Notes: generated by a model not told the origin, from the letters alone. Positions 23,490 through 37,294 are shown, counted from the first letter of the stretch. The stretch: 64,000 nt of DNA from Pseudomonas sp. 21 (GCF_000955805.1 NZ_JYOA01000003.1:640944-704943); one strand, 5' to 3'. Numbers and translations are program-made.

Positions 23490-24440
23490 ATGAACCCGAA
23501 TTTTCTCGATTTCGAACAGCCCATTGCCGACCTGCACGCCAAGATCGAAGAGCTGCGCCTGGTCGGTAACGACAACGCGCTGAACATCACCGACGAAATC
23601 TCCCGTCTGCAGGAGAAGAGCAAGGCGCTGACCGAGAACATCTTCGGCAACCTGTCCAGCTGGCAGATCGCCCAGCTCGCTCGCCATCCGCGTCGTCCCT
23701 ACACGCTGGACTACATCGAACACATCTTCACCGAATTCGAAGAGCTGCACGGCGACCGCCACTTCTCCGACGATGCCGCGATTGTCGGTGGCGTTGCCCG
23801 CCTTGAAGACCAGCCGGTAATGATCATCGGCCACCAGAAGGGCCGCGAAGTTCGCGAGAAGGTACGCCGCAACTTCGGCATGCCGCGTCCGGAAGGCTAC
23901 CGCAAGGCCTGCCGCCTGATGGAAATGGCCGAGCGCTTCAAGATGCCGATCCTGACCTTCATCGATACCCCCGGCGCCTACCCGGGCATCGACGCCGAAG
24001 AGCGCGGCCAGAGCGAAGCGATTGCCTGGAACCTGCGCGTCATGGCGCGCCTGAAGACTCCGATCATCGCCACCGTAATCGGCGAAGGCGGCTCCGGCGG
24101 CGCACTGGCCATCGGCGTGTGCGACCAGCTGAACATGCTGCAGTACTCCACCTACGCGGTGATTTCGCCCGAAGGTTGCGCCTCCATCCTCTGGCGTACC
24201 GCCGAGAAGGCGCCGGAGGCAGCCGAAGCCATGGGCATCACCGCCAACCGCCTGAAGGACCTGGGTATCGTCGACAACGTCATCCCCGAGCCGCTGGGCA
24301 GTGCCCACCGCGACCCGGCTGCGATGGCCGAGACCATCCGCAAGTCCCTGCTCGGCCAGCTCGATACGCTGAACCAGCTGAGCAGCGAAGAGCTCCTCGC
24401 GCGCCGCTACGAGCGCCTGATGAGCTACGGCGTCGCCTGA
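23490..24440 (+). CDS. accA: acetyl-CoA carboxylase carboxyltransferase subunit alpha
   Basis: AccA, with AccD, transfers the carboxyl group from biotin-BCCP to acetyl-CoA, the committed step of fatty acid synthesis. The 316-residue length is standard. The crotonase-fold core shows [36 protein letters not shown] near residues 155-175, and the oxyanion region [15 protein letters not shown] near 195-210. The ATG at 23490 follows a CGGATAG context without a strong SD. It is followed by tilS 69 bp downstream. Confidence 0.97.
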   Translation: MNPNFLDFEQPIADLHAKIEELRLVGNDNALNITDEISRLQEKSKALTENIFGNLSSWQIAQLARHPRRPYTLDYIEHIFTEFEELHGDRHFSDDAAIVGGVARLEDQPVMIIGHQKGREVREKVRRNFGMPRPEGYRKACRLMEMAERFKMPILTFIDTPGAYPGIDAEERGQSEAIAWNLRVMARLKTPIIATVIGEGGSGGALAIGVCDQLNMLQYSTYAVISPEGCASILWRTAEKAPEAAEAMGITANRLKDLGIVDNVIPEPLGSAHRDPAAMAETIRKSLLGQLDTLNQLSSEELLARRYERLMSYGVA

Positions 24441-24465
24441 TCGACGCCTTCGGCGCAGCGCGGGT

Positions 24466-24487
24466 GACGAGGTATCCTGGCCTCGTC
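24466..24487 (+). promoter_or_regulatory. hairpin upstream of tilS with a TATCCT loop
   Basis: GACGAGG (24466-24472) and CCTCGTC (24481-24487) form a perfect stem around an 8-nt loop that starts with TATCCT. The layout resembles the dnaE upstream palindrome. It could be a weak promoter or an RNA hairpin; no T-run follows. Confidence 0.35.
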
Positions 24488-24509
24488 CCCGACCCTGCCG
24501 ACCTGCGCC

Positions 24510-25829
24510 ATGTCTGCTGAACTCGAATCCCGGCTGCTGAGTTTTCTCGCGCCCTGGCGCAATGCGCCGGCTTGGCGTGTCGCATTGTCCGGCGGGCTGG
24601 ATTCCTCCGTTCTCCTGCATCTCCTGGCGCAACTCGCTTCCCGTGAGTCCTTGCCAGCGATTTCCGCCATTCATGTGCACCACGGCCTGCAGGCCGTCGC
24701 TGATGCCTGGCCGGCACATTGCCAGCGTTTCTGCGACTCCCTTGGCGTGCCGATGCAGGTGGTGCGCGTGCAGGTCGATGACGGCGCCAGCCTGGAGCGT
24801 GCAGCGCGCGAAGCGCGGTACGCGGCTTTCGCTGCAGCACTGGGGGAGGGTGAATGCCTGCTGGCCGGCCAGCACCGTGACGATCAGGCGGAAACCGTGC
24901 TGTTCCGGCTGTTCCGCGGAGCCGGGGTGCGGGGGCTGTCCGCAATGACCACCAGTCGTCCGCTGGGAGCTGGAATGCTGCTGCGTCCGCTGCTGGGGAC
25001 CTATCGTGCGGAACTGGAGGGGTACGCCCGCAGTCATGGGCTGAGCTGGGTGGACGACCCGTCCAATGCGCGTGACGATTACGACCGCAACTACCTGCGC
25101 AACCGCGTGTTGCCCGGCATCGTCCAGCGCTGGCCCTCGGCCGTGGAAACCATCTCCCGCAGCGCCGAGCACCTGGCGGAAGCCGACGGACTGCTGGGCG
25201 AACTGGCGCAGAACGACCTGATTTCCGCCGGTGCGCGCAACGAATACAGCGGTATGCAATTGCCCTCGCTGGCCATTGCCGCGCTGGCGGAGCTGAGCGA
25301 GCCACGCCAGCGCAATGCCCTGCGCCACTGGCTCGCGCCCCTGGCGCGCTTGCCGGACAGTGCCCACTGGGCGGGCTGGCGAGACCTGCGCGATGCCCGC
25401 GAAGACGCCGAACCGATCTGGCGCCTCGCCGACGGAGAGCTGCGTCGTGCTCACGGTCGACTCTGGTGGCTGGCCAATCCCTGGCTGGGTTTCGTACCGG
25501 TAAATCAGACCTGGCGCGATCCTTCGAAGGTGCTTTCACTGCCGGGCAATGGTGAGTTGCGCTTTGACGGCGAAGCGCCGGAAGGGCCGCTGGAGGTTCG
25601 CTACCGGCAGGGCGGAGAGGTGATGGCGCTGGTCGGTCGCGGCAGCCGTGACCTCAAGCGCCTGCTCAACGAGGCCGCTGTGCCAGCCTTCCTGCGCGGC
25701 CGTCTGCCGCTGCTCTGGCGAGCCGACGAACTGCTCGGTGTGGCACTGCTACCGGGCTTGCGGGTGGAGGCGGGGCAGGGCTGGACCCTGCGCTGGACAC
25801 CTCCGACGAATGACTCGGGTTTGAGCTGA
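24510..25829 (+). CDS. tilS: tRNA(Ile)-lysidine synthetase
   Basis: TilS changes cytidine 34 of the CAU-anticodon isoleucine tRNA to lysidine, so that it reads AUA. The 439-residue protein has the N-type ATP pyrophosphatase loop LSGGLDSSVLLH at residues 26-37, HHGLQAVADAW near 55, LAGQHRDDQAETVLFRLFRGAG near 125, the TilS middle domain and a C-terminal substrate-binding domain. It stands between accA and pyrG; the pyrG promoter overlaps its 3' end. Confidence 0.95.
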   Translation: MSAELESRLLSFLAPWRNAPAWRVALSGGLDSSVLLHLLAQLASRESLPAISAIHVHHGLQAVADAWPAHCQRFCDSLGVPMQVVRVQVDDGASLERAAREARYAAFAAALGEGECLLAGQHRDDQAETVLFRLFRGAGVRGLSAMTTSRPLGAGMLLRPLLGTYRAELEGYARSHGLSWVDDPSNARDDYDRNYLRNRVLPGIVQRWPSAVETISRSAEHLAEADGLLGELAQNDLISAGARNEYSGMQLPSLAIAALAELSEPRQRNALRHWLAPLARLPDSAHWAGWRDLRDAREDAEPIWRLADGELRRAHGRLWWLANPWLGFVPVNQTWRDPSKVLSLPGNGELRFDGEAPEGPLEVRYRQGGEVMALVGRGSRDLKRLLNEAAVPAFLRGRLPLLWRADELLGVALLPGLRVEAGQGWTLRWTPPTNDSGLS

Positions 25830-25849
25830 TAGCGGCTTTCCGGTAGACT
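25821..25849 (+). promoter_or_regulatory. probable sigma-70 promoter of pyrG
   Basis: TTGAGC (25821-25826) and TAGACT (25844-25849) are separated by 17 bp. The -35 element overlaps the tilS stop codon. Transcription would start near 25856, leaving a leader of about 145 nt before pyrG. Confidence 0.6.
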
Positions 25850-25857
25850 ACGCTCCC

Positions 25858-25942
25858 GTCTTGTACCGCTCCTGTTGATTCGTCTTCGAATCAGTGGGAG
25901 TTCGCTATTTTCACGACGAAGTCGTGAGCTGGGTCTTGTACC
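25858..25942 (+). promoter_or_regulatory. structured pyrG leader with two perfect hairpins
   Basis: GATTCG-TCTT-CGAATC (25877-25892) and TCACGAC-GAA-GTCGTGA (25911-25927) are two perfect hairpins. A 10-nt direct repeat, GTCTTGTACC, flanks them at 25858-25867 and 25933-25942. The arrangement suggests a regulated leader for CTP synthase. No T-run follows either hairpin, so a simple attenuator is not evident. Confidence 0.5.
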
Positions 25943-25985
25943 CGACACCTTCGCTTCCCCGGCGGCCGAGCCGCCTAAACGCTGA

Positions 25986-28477
<2,492 letters not shown>

Positions 28478-28490
28478 GAATCGGCTCGAT

Positions 28491-28515
28491 GCCTGCCGCG
28501 CTGAGCACGGCAGGC
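28491..28515 (+). other. hairpin between kdsA and eno
   Basis: GCCTGCCG (28491-28498) and CGGCAGGC (28508-28515) form a perfect 8-bp stem with a 9-nt loop. There is no T-run, so processing or attenuation between kdsA and eno is possible but unproven. Confidence 0.4.
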
Positions 28516-28521
28516 CATTGA

Positions 28522-29871
<1,350 letters not shown>

Positions 29872-29890
29872 TCCGAGTCTGGTACGGTGA

Positions 29891-29914
29891 AGGGGTGGCA
29901 GGAGCCACCCCTTT
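29891..29914 (+). terminator. intrinsic terminator after eno
   Basis: AGGGGTGGC (29891-29899), loop AGGA, and GCCACCCCT (29904-29912) form a perfect 9-bp stem followed by a short T stretch. It ends the pyrG-kdsA-eno transcript, perhaps incompletely since ftsB starts 21 nt later. Confidence 0.75.
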
Positions 29915-29934
29915 GCGTATAGGGAGCTGATGGT

Positions 29935-30219
29935 TTGAGGTTACGTAGCCCTTACTGGCTGTTCGTTGTGCTGATCCTGGCGCTGGCCGGCCTGCAGTAT
30001 CGCCTGTGGGTGGGTGATGGCAGCCTGGCGCAGGTGCGCGACCTGCAGAAGCAGATCGCCGACCAGCAGGGCGAGAACGAGCGCCTGCTCGAGCGTAATC
30101 GCATCCTCGAGGCGGAAGTCGCCGAGCTCAAGAAAGGCACCGAGACCGTCGAGGAACGTGCGCGCCACGAACTCGGCATGGTCAAGGACAAGGAAACCCT
30201 CTACCAGCTCGCGCAATGA
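29935..30219 (+). CDS. ftsB: cell division protein FtsB
   Basis: FtsB is a small bitopic inner-membrane protein that joins FtsL and FtsQ at the division septum. The 94-residue product has a short cytoplasmic start (MRLRSPY), one transmembrane helix (WLFVVLILALAGLQYRLWV) and a periplasmic leucine-zipper coiled coil (about residues 30-70). The start is a TTG at 29935 after GGGAGCTGATGG; the nearby ATG at 29930 is out of frame and stops at once. It overlaps ispD by 4 bp. Confidence 0.93.
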   Translation: MRLRSPYWLFVVLILALAGLQYRLWVGDGSLAQVRDLQKQIADQQGENERLLERNRILEAEVAELKKGTETVEERARHELGMVKDKETLYQLAQ

Positions 30220-30914
30220 CCACTCCCGCCTTCTGGGCCGTCATCCCGGCCGCCGGCATCGGTTCGCGGATGCGCGCCGACCGCCCCAAGCAATACCTCG
30301 ACCTTGCCGGTCGCAGCATTCTCGAGCGCACCCTCGACTGTTTCCTCGGCCATCCCCGGCTGAAGGGCCTCGTGGTGTGCCTGGCCGCCGACGATCCCTG
30401 GTGGCCGACCCTGCCCAGTGCTTCCAATGAGCTGATCCAGCGCGCCGATGGTGGCCGCGAGCGCGCCGATTCCGTGCTCAACGGCCTGCTGCGTCTGACC
30501 GAGCTGGGCGCGACGCCGGACGACTGGGTACTGGTGCATGACGCTGCTCGCCCGAACCTGGCCCGCACGGACCTGGATCGCCTCCTGGGCGAGCTGGAGT
30601 TCGACGCCGTGGGTGGCCTGCTTGGCGTACCCGCGCGGGATACCCTGAAGCGCGTTGGCGCTGACGGCCGCGTGGTCGAAACCATCGATCGCAGCGTGGT
30701 CTGGCAGGCCTACACCCCGCAGATGTTCCGCCTCGGCGCCCTGCATCGCGCGCTCGCCGATGCGCTGGTGGCTGATGCGGCCATCACCGACGAGGCGTCT
30801 GCCATGGAATGGGCGGGCTATGCGCCGCGCATGGTGGAAGGGCGGGTGGACAACATCAAGGTCACCACTCCGGAAGACCTGCAGCGCCTGCAGCGCAACT
30901 TCGCCAAGCACTGA
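30216..30914 (+). CDS. ispD: 2-C-methyl-D-erythritol 4-phosphate cytidylyltransferase
   Basis: IspD couples MEP to CTP in the MEP isoprenoid pathway. The 232-residue product begins with the nucleotidyltransferase loop VIPAAGIGSRMRADRPKQYLDL and holds VLVHDAARPNL near residue 107 and the C-terminal GRVDNIKVTTPEDL. It overlaps ftsB. Unlike in many bacteria, ispF is not adjacent; it lies about 5 kb downstream after the sulfur and formaldehyde genes. Confidence 0.97.
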   Translation: MTTPAFWAVIPAAGIGSRMRADRPKQYLDLAGRSILERTLDCFLGHPRLKGLVVCLAADDPWWPTLPSASNELIQRADGGRERADSVLNGLLRLTELGATPDDWVLVHDAARPNLARTDLDRLLGELEFDAVGGLLGVPARDTLKRVGADGRVVETIDRSVVWQAYTPQMFRLGALHRALADALVADAAITDEASAMEWAGYAPRMVEGRVDNIKVTTPEDLQRLQRNFAKH

Positions 30915-30983
30915 TTCCTGCTGGCCGGCACTTGACCGTTCGCGGCATATCCGGCCTCTACAGGCTGCGCGCCGGACTGGACC

Positions 30984-31055
30984 GTAGGAGCGGACTGTGT
31001 CCGCGATTGGCTTCCGGCGCGATTCGGGCTCATCGCGGACGGAGTCCGCTCCTAC
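30984..31055. repeat. REP-like inverted repeat pair, stem variant CGGAC/GTCCG
   Basis: Two 24-nt arms (30984-31007 and 31032-31055) face each other and differ at two positions. Each begins from its outer end with GTAGGAG and contains its own small palindrome CGGAC/GTCCG. The frame is that of the other REP-like arms in the window, but the stem differs. It lies between the ends of ispD (plus) and the TusA-like gene (minus). Confidence 0.75.
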
Positions 31056-31065
31056 AAAAGCAGCC

Positions 31066-31314
31066 TCAGCCCAACAGCGGCACTTCGATCAGGAAGCGGA
31101 ACAGCGCCCCATGCTGTTCAACCGCCAGGCAATGGTAACCATGGCGCTGGGTGTCCTCCGGAATGCCATGCACCGATTGCGAGCAGTCGGTGACCACCTC
31201 CAGCAGATCGCCCGGCTTGAGCGTCTCCAGGGTTTCCAGGGTGGCGATGGCGTTGTACGGGCAGTGTTCGCCGCGCAGGTCAAGCGACAGCGTCGGCGTC
31301 TTGGTTTCGGACAT
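31066..31314 (-). CDS. TusA/YedF-like sulfurtransferase-family protein
   Basis: This 82-residue protein has the TusA/SirA fold: LDLRGEHCPYNAIATLETLETLKPGDLLEV, then a beta strand and a CSQSVHGIPEDTQRHGYHC segment. TusA-family proteins relay sulfane sulfur or are linked to selenium handling (YedF). The cysteine in the conserved place (about residue 18) is kept, but the CPxP motif reads CPYN. The gene overlaps the end of the YedE-type membrane gene by 35 bp, so the two are made together, with this protein probably the cytosolic partner of the transporter. The substrate is not known from sequence. Confidence 0.8.
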   Translation of the reverse strand: MSETKTPTLSLDLRGEHCPYNAIATLETLETLKPGDLLEVVTDCSQSVHGIPEDTQRHGYHCLAVEQHGALFRFLIEVPLLG

Positions 31315-32506
31315 CGTTGGTTTTCCGTCTACGAGTGAAGCGTTGCGCGTTGAGCTGCACCAGCAGCATGCACAGCGCGAGGCCGGCGAAAGTGATCAGC
31401 AGGCCGCCGCCGGGGCCGAACTCCTGCAGCAGGTTGAGCTTGGGATAAGGCAGCGCGAGGCTGGTGCCCAGTTGGTCCCAGAAAACGGCGACCAGGGTGC
31501 CGCCGATCACGTTGCCGACGCCGACCACCCAGAAATGCACCTGGCCTTCCATCGAGCGATACATCCAGCCGGTCTCGCAGCCGCCGGCCAGCACGATGCC
31601 GATGCCGAACAGCACGCCACCGATCACGGCGTTCGGTCCCATCCAGAAAATCTTCGGCGGCAGGCCGTTGTGGATCGCCGCGAAGGTGCCGATACAGGCA
31701 GCGGCCATGCCCAGCAGGATACCGAGTGCGGCCTGGGTGCGGCCGGTGGTCCAGAGGTCGCGGGCGGCGCTGGTGAAGCAGATCTGCGCGCGTTCGATCA
31801 GGCCACCGAACAGCAGGCCGAACAGGCAGGCCATGCCCAGCACCAGCGAGACCTCGAAACGCCAGGCGGCGAACAGCGCGGCGAGCGCCAGGACGCCCAT
31901 GCCCAGTCGCCATTGCAGCTTGGCGCGGCGGGCCAGGGCTTCGGCGCTCGGCAGTGCTGCCGCCTTGCCGCCGACCTTCAAGGGAATGCGCAGGAAGGGC
32001 AGCAGGCTGATCTTCACGCCGAACCAGGCGCCGAGCACCGTGGAGAACATGAAGGCCCAGGCGTGCACGGAGAACATCGGGATGCCGGTGAAGAAGGCGG
32101 CGAGGTTACAACCCATCGCCAGGCGCGCGCCGAAGCCGGCGATCACCCCGCCGATCAGGCCCTGCAGCAAGCGGCGCTTGCTGGTCGGCCAGCGCAGGCT
32201 GACGTTGCCGGCCCAGAGCGCACAGGCCAGCGCGCCGAGGAACATGCCGATGATCATCACACCATCGATGCGATCCAGCGGCGTGCCCTGCAGGCCGATG
32301 ATCTTGAAATAGCTCCATTCCTGCGGTTGCAGGCCGAACCAGGACAGCACGTGGCCGCCCCAGCGGGTGAACTCGCCGGTGACGGCCCAGAAGGTGCCGG
32401 TCATGGCGAAGTAGTAGGCGGAGATGACGCCCAGCGCGACCAGGGTCGGCAGGGGGGACCAGAAACGCAGCAGGTAGCGTTCGCGGAAGCTGGAAAGGGC
32501 AGACAT
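31280..32506 (-). CDS. YeeE/YedE-family membrane transporter
   Basis: The 408-residue protein is strongly hydrophobic, with around ten predicted helices, and has repeated glycine-rich segments such as FGARLAMGCNLAAFFTGIP and VLFGIGIVLAGGCETGWMYR. These repeats, each with a conserved cysteine, are typical of YeeE/YedE transporters; YeeE takes up thiosulfate and YedE is linked to selenium. Its gene overlaps the TusA-like gene downstream. The pair resembles yedE-yedF of enterobacteria. I infer uptake of a sulfur or selenium compound; which one is undecided. Confidence 0.82.
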   Translation of the reverse strand: MSALSSFRERYLLRFWSPLPTLVALGVISAYYFAMTGTFWAVTGEFTRWGGHVLSWFGLQPQEWSYFKIIGLQGTPLDRIDGVMIIGMFLGALACALWAGNVSLRWPTSKRRLLQGLIGGVIAGFGARLAMGCNLAAFFTGIPMFSVHAWAFMFSTVLGAWFGVKISLLPFLRIPLKVGGKAAALPSAEALARRAKLQWRLGMGVLALAALFAAWRFEVSLVLGMACLFGLLFGGLIERAQICFTSAARDLWTTGRTQAALGILLGMAAACIGTFAAIHNGLPPKIFWMGPNAVIGGVLFGIGIVLAGGCETGWMYRSMEGQVHFWVVGVGNVIGGTLVAVFWDQLGTSLALPYPKLNLLQEFGPGGGLLITFAGLALCMLLVQLNAQRFTRRRKTNDVRNQDADAVA

Positions 32507-32595
32507 GCTGTCGTCCTTGAAACTGTCGGTGGGAAACCGCCCATTTTAGCCAATCGAAGCCGTCGGTACTTGCCGCAAGACAAGGGAGAAAGGTC

Positions 32596-33480
32596 CTAAG
32601 CAGGCTGCAGGTGCTGCAAACCTTCCTTCAGATGGTCCACCAATTGCCGCACCTTGGGCGACAGGTGCCGCTGCTGTGGATAGAGCGCCCAGACCCCGGT
32701 GTTGGGTGGTTGGTGGGCCTCAAGCAGGGAAATCAGACGACCGCTGCGCAGGTGCTCCAGCACGTAGTAGTCGGGCAATTGGCACAGGCCGAAGCCGCGC
32801 AGTGCCGCATCGAGCACCGCCTGCCCGCTATTGCAGCGCCAGTTGCCCTGCACCCGGTGCTGGGTCTCGCGGCCGTCTTCCAGGAAGCTCCACTGGTCGC
32901 TGCTGCCCACCAGGCAGTTGTGCTGCGCCAGTTCGGCGACGCTCTGTGGTGCGCCGTGGCGGGCCAGGTAGTCCGGCGTAGCGCAGAGATACATCACACG
33001 CGGCGCCAGGCGGGTTGCCACCAGCCGTGAATCGCTCAGGCGGCCGAGGCGGATTGCCAGGTCGAAGCCTTCGTGGAGCAGGTCGAGCTGGCGGTTGGAC
33101 AGCTCGATCTCCACCCGCAGTTGTGGAAACTGCGCCATGAACTCGTTCACCAGCGGCACCACGAAGCGCTCGCCATAGGCCACCGCGCAAGTCATGCGCA
33201 GCAAGCCCTTGGGTTCGGCGGACAGGTCGCTGACCGCGCGCAGTGCTTCCTCGCGCGCGTCCTGCAGGCGCCGGCAATGCTGCAGGAAAGTCTGCCCGGC
33301 TTCGCTGAGCGTCACCTTGCGGGTGTTACGGTAGAGCAGACGGGTCTGCAGGCGCTCCTCCAGCCGCGCGACCTGGCGGCTGACGTGGGACGACGATACG
33401 CCCAGGCGCTCGGCGGCGGCGGTGAACTGACCGGTTTCGGCGACGGCAACGAATTCGTCCAGTCCTTCCCAGCGGTGCAT
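32596..33480 (-). CDS. gfnR: LysR-family regulator, GfnR-like (formaldehyde detoxification)
   Basis: This 294-residue LysR-type regulator has an N-terminal winged helix (LDEFVAVAETGQFTAAAERLGVSSSHVSRQVARLE) and a C-terminal LysR substrate domain. It is divergent from adhC. In P. aeruginosa the LysR gene in this position is GfnR, which activates the glutathione-dependent formaldehyde genes adhC-fghA, and I assign the name by that synteny. A strong 9-bp inverted repeat lies in the shared promoter (33498-33521). AGGGA precedes the ATG. Confidence 0.8.
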   Translation of the reverse strand: MHRWEGLDEFVAVAETGQFTAAAERLGVSSSHVSRQVARLEERLQTRLLYRNTRKVTLSEAGQTFLQHCRRLQDAREEALRAVSDLSAEPKGLLRMTCAVAYGERFVVPLVNEFMAQFPQLRVEIELSNRQLDLLHEGFDLAIRLGRLSDSRLVATRLAPRVMYLCATPDYLARHGAPQSVAELAQHNCLVGSSDQWSFLEDGRETQHRVQGNWRCNSGQAVLDAALRGFGLCQLPDYYVLEHLRSGRLISLLEAHQPPNTGVWALYPQQRHLSPKVRQLVDHLKEGLQHLQPA

Positions 33481-33482
33481 GC

Positions 33483-34809
<1,327 letters not shown>

Positions 34810-34817
34810 TCGAACCG

Positions 34818-34838
34818 CCGGGCGCCTTGTGCGCCCGG
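34818..34838 (+). other. hairpin between adhC and fghA
   Basis: CCGGGCGC (34818-34825) and GCGCCCGG (34831-34838) form a perfect 8-bp stem with a 5-nt loop. The fghA ribosome binding site (AGGAGG) follows 6 nt later. It may set the expression ratio of the two genes. Confidence 0.45.
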
Positions 34839-34854
34839 TCCCACAGGAGGCTCC

Positions 34855-35706
34855 ATGACGGATTCCATCGAACTGATCAGCAGCCAGAAGAGCTTTGGCG
34901 GCTGGCATCAACGCTATCGCCATCGCTCCGAGACGCTCGGCTGCGAGATGGTCTTTGCGGTCTACCTGCCGCCGCAGGCCGAGCCCGAGGCGGGCCTGCC
35001 GGTGCTGTACTGGCTGTCCGGCCTGACCTGCACCGACGAGAACTTCATGCAGAAGGCCGGTGCACAGCGCGTGGCCGCCGAGCTGGGGATTGTCATCGTT
35101 GCGCCGGACACCAGCCCGCGCGGCCCGGAAGTGCCGGGCGACCCGGATGGCGCCTGGGACTTCGGCCTCGGCGCCGGTTTCTACGTCAACGCCACCCAGG
35201 AGCCCTGGGCGCGCCATTACCGGATGCACGATTACGTGGTGCAGGAGTTGCCAGCGCTGATCGAAGCGAATTTCCCGGTCTCCCGCAAACGCGGCATCAG
35301 CGGGCATTCCATGGGCGGCCACGGCGCGCTGGTCTGCGCCCTGCGCAATCCGGGGCGCTACCTGTCGCTGTCCGCCTTTGCCCCCATCACCCACCCGAGC
35401 GATTGTCCCTGGGGACAGAAGGCGCTGGGTCGCTTCCTCGGCGAAGACCCGGTGGCGTGGCGCGAGTGGGACGCGGTGGAGTTGCTGGCCAACGCCAGCG
35501 AGCGCCTGCCGATCCTGGTGGACCAGGGCGAGCGCGACGATTTCCTCGCCGTGCAACTCAAGCCCGAAGCGCTGCGCGAGGCGGCTGCTGCGGCTGGTCA
35601 TCCGCTGGACCTGCGGCTGCAGCCCGGCTACGACCACAGCTACTACTTCATTGCGAGCTTCATCGAAGATCACCTGCGCCACCATGCCGCGGCGCTCTGC
35701 GGCTGA
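34855..35706 (+). CDS. fghA: S-formylglutathione hydrolase
   Basis: FghA hydrolyses S-formylglutathione to formate and glutathione, the step after AdhC. The 283-residue alpha/beta hydrolase has the nucleophile elbow [10 protein letters not shown] with the serine at about 152, the aspartate in [11 protein letters not shown], and the histidine in [10 protein letters not shown]. It follows adhC on the same strand after a strong AGGAGG. A hairpin with T-run right after it (35738-35764) probably ends the unit. Confidence 0.97.
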   Translation: MTDSIELISSQKSFGGWHQRYRHRSETLGCEMVFAVYLPPQAEPEAGLPVLYWLSGLTCTDENFMQKAGAQRVAAELGIVIVAPDTSPRGPEVPGDPDGAWDFGLGAGFYVNATQEPWARHYRMHDYVVQELPALIEANFPVSRKRGISGHSMGGHGALVCALRNPGRYLSLSAFAPITHPSDCPWGQKALGRFLGEDPVAWREWDAVELLANASERLPILVDQGERDDFLAVQLKPEALREAAAAAGHPLDLRLQPGYDHSYYFIASFIEDHLRHHAAALCG

Positions 35707-35737
35707 GACCCTGAGCGCAGTGATCCGGTAGAATCGA

Positions 35738-35764
35738 CGCCCTGACATCAACAGGGCGTTTTTT
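35738..35764 (+). terminator. terminator-like hairpin overlapping the ispF ribosome binding site
   Basis: CGCCCTG (35738-35744), a 7-nt loop, CAGGGCG (35752-35758) and six Ts make a good intrinsic terminator for adhC-fghA. The ispF ATG follows only two bases after the T-run's end. The only Shine-Dalgarno-like sequence for ispF, AGGG, lies inside the 3' arm. A TAGAAT word at 35729-35734 could be a -10 element just before the hairpin. Confidence 0.7.
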
Positions 35765-35765
35765 C

Positions 35766-36239
35766 ATGCGTATCGGACATGGCTACGACGTGCACCGCTT
35801 CGGCGAGGGAGACTTCATTACCCTTGGCGGCGTGCGTATTCCCCACAAGTTCGGGCTCGTTGCCCACTCCGACGGCGACGTGCTGTTGCACGCGCTTTCC
35901 GATGCCTTGCTGGGCGCCTGCGCGCTGGGCGATATCGGCAAGCACTTCCCTGATACCGACCCGCAGTTCAAGGGGGCCGACAGTCGCGCGCTGTTGCGCC
36001 ACGTGCTGAGCCTGGTGGAAGCCAAGGGCTGGAAGGTGGAAAACGTCGACACCACCATCATCGCCCAGGCGCCGAAGATGGCGCCGCACATCCAGAACAT
36101 GCGCGAGACCATCGCTGCCGACCTGAAGGTCGAACTGGACCAGGTCAACGTCAAGGCCACCACCACCGAGAAGCTTGGCTTCACCGGTCGTGAAGAGGGC
36201 ATTGCGGTCCACGCCGTCGCTTTGCTGGGGCGCGCATGA
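35766..36239 (+). CDS. ispF: 2-C-methyl-D-erythritol 2,4-cyclodiphosphate synthase
   Basis: IspF cyclises CDP-ME 2-phosphate to MEcPP in the MEP pathway. The 157-residue protein has the metal ligands D8 and H10 in GHGYDVHRF and H42 in [19 protein letters not shown], plus the family C-terminal motif [18 protein letters not shown]. Its start codon comes directly after a terminator-like hairpin, which is unusual. It overlaps truD by 4 bp. Confidence 0.98.
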   Translation: MRIGHGYDVHRFGEGDFITLGGVRIPHKFGLVAHSDGDVLLHALSDALLGACALGDIGKHFPDTDPQFKGADSRALLRHVLSLVEAKGWKVENVDTTIIAQAPKMAPHIQNMRETIAADLKVELDQVNVKATTTEKLGFTGREEGIAVHAVALLGRA

Positions 36240-37294
36240 CCGAGTTGGAACTGCTGGGCCCGCGCGCCCATGGCGACGCATGCGGGCAGGCTGTGCTCAA
36301 GGCAGTGGCCGAGGACTTCCAGGTCGACGAAGTGCTGGATATTCCGCTCTCGGGTGATGGCGAGCATCTGTGGCTGTGGGTGGAGAAACGCGGCCTGAAC
36401 ACCGAGGAAGCGGCGCGCCGTCTCGCGCGTGCCGCCGGCGTCCCGGTGAAGATGATCAGCTACGCCGGCCTCAAGGACCGCCAGGCGCTGACCCGCCAGT
36501 GGTTCAGCCTGCACCTGCCGGGCAAGTCCGATCCGGACCTGGCCGCCGCCGAGGACGACACCCTGCGCATTCTCGAGCGCAACCGCCATCGCCGCAAACT
36601 GCAGCGCGGCGCGCATTCGGCCAACGGTTTCACCCTGCGCCTGACCGAGTTGCAGGCGGACCGCGAGCAGCTTGAAGCGCGCCTGAAGGCCATCCTGGCC
36701 CAAGGCGTACCGAATTACTTCGGCACCCAGCGCTTCGGCCATGGTGGCGGCAACGTCTTCGACGCCCGTGGCTTCGCCGAGCGTGGCAAGTTGCCGGAAC
36801 ATCGCAACATGCGCTCGCGCCTGCTCTCGGCGGCGCGCAGCTATGTCTTCAACCAGGTGCTGGCTCGCCGGGTGGCCGAAGGCACCTGGAACCAGGCGCT
36901 GGTCGGTGACCTGCTGGCGTTCACCGACAGCCGCAGCTTCTTCCCTGCCGGCGAAGCGGAATGTTCCGACCCGCGTCTCGCCGCGCTCGACCTGCACCCC
37001 ACCGGCCCGATGTGGGGCGAGGGAGATTCACCGGCTGCGAACCAGCCCGGAGAGATCGAAAGCAGCGTGCAGCAGGCGGAGATGGCGCTTTGCCAGTGGC
37101 TCGCCAGTGCGGACATGGCGCACGAACGGCGCATTCTGCGCCTCCCCATCCCGGGCCTTACATGGCATTATCCCGCCCCTGACATTCTGCAACTGGAATT
37201 CGTCCTGCCGGCTGGCTGCTTCGCCACCGTGGTAGTGCGCGAGCTGATCGACCTCGTGCCGGCAGGGCAGACGGAAAGCCCATGCGCATATTGA
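36236..37294 (+). CDS. truD: tRNA pseudouridine(13) synthase
   Basis: TruD makes pseudouridine 13 in tRNA(Glu). The 352-residue protein carries [12 protein letters not shown] near the N terminus and the catalytic segment [20 protein letters not shown] near residues 76-95, with the catalytic aspartate, followed by [15 protein letters not shown]. It lies in the known gamma-proteobacterial string ispF-truD-surE-pcm-nlpD-rpoS and overlaps both neighbours (ispF by 4 bp, surE by 13 bp). Confidence 0.97.
   Translation: MTELELLGPRAHGDACGQAVLKAVAEDFQVDEVLDIPLSGDGEHLWLWVEKRGLNTEEAARRLARAAGVPVKMISYAGLKDRQALTRQWFSLHLPGKSDPDLAAAEDDTLRILERNRHRRKLQRGAHSANGFTLRLTELQADREQLEARLKAILAQGVPNYFGTQRFGHGGGNVFDARGFAERGKLPEHRNMRSRLLSAARSYVFNQVLARRVAEGTWNQALVGDLLAFTDSRSFFPAGEAECSDPRLAALDLHPTGPMWGEGDSPAANQPGEIESSVQQAEMALCQWLASADMAHERRILRLPIPGLTWHYPAPDILQLEFVLPAGCFATVVVRELIDLVPAGQTESPCAY

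Noticed and set aside
31151-32599. Plus-strand open frame across the YedE-type gene
   Set aside because: Very Gln/Ala/Glu-rich antisense shadow with no motif; the minus strand encodes a regular polytopic membrane protein.
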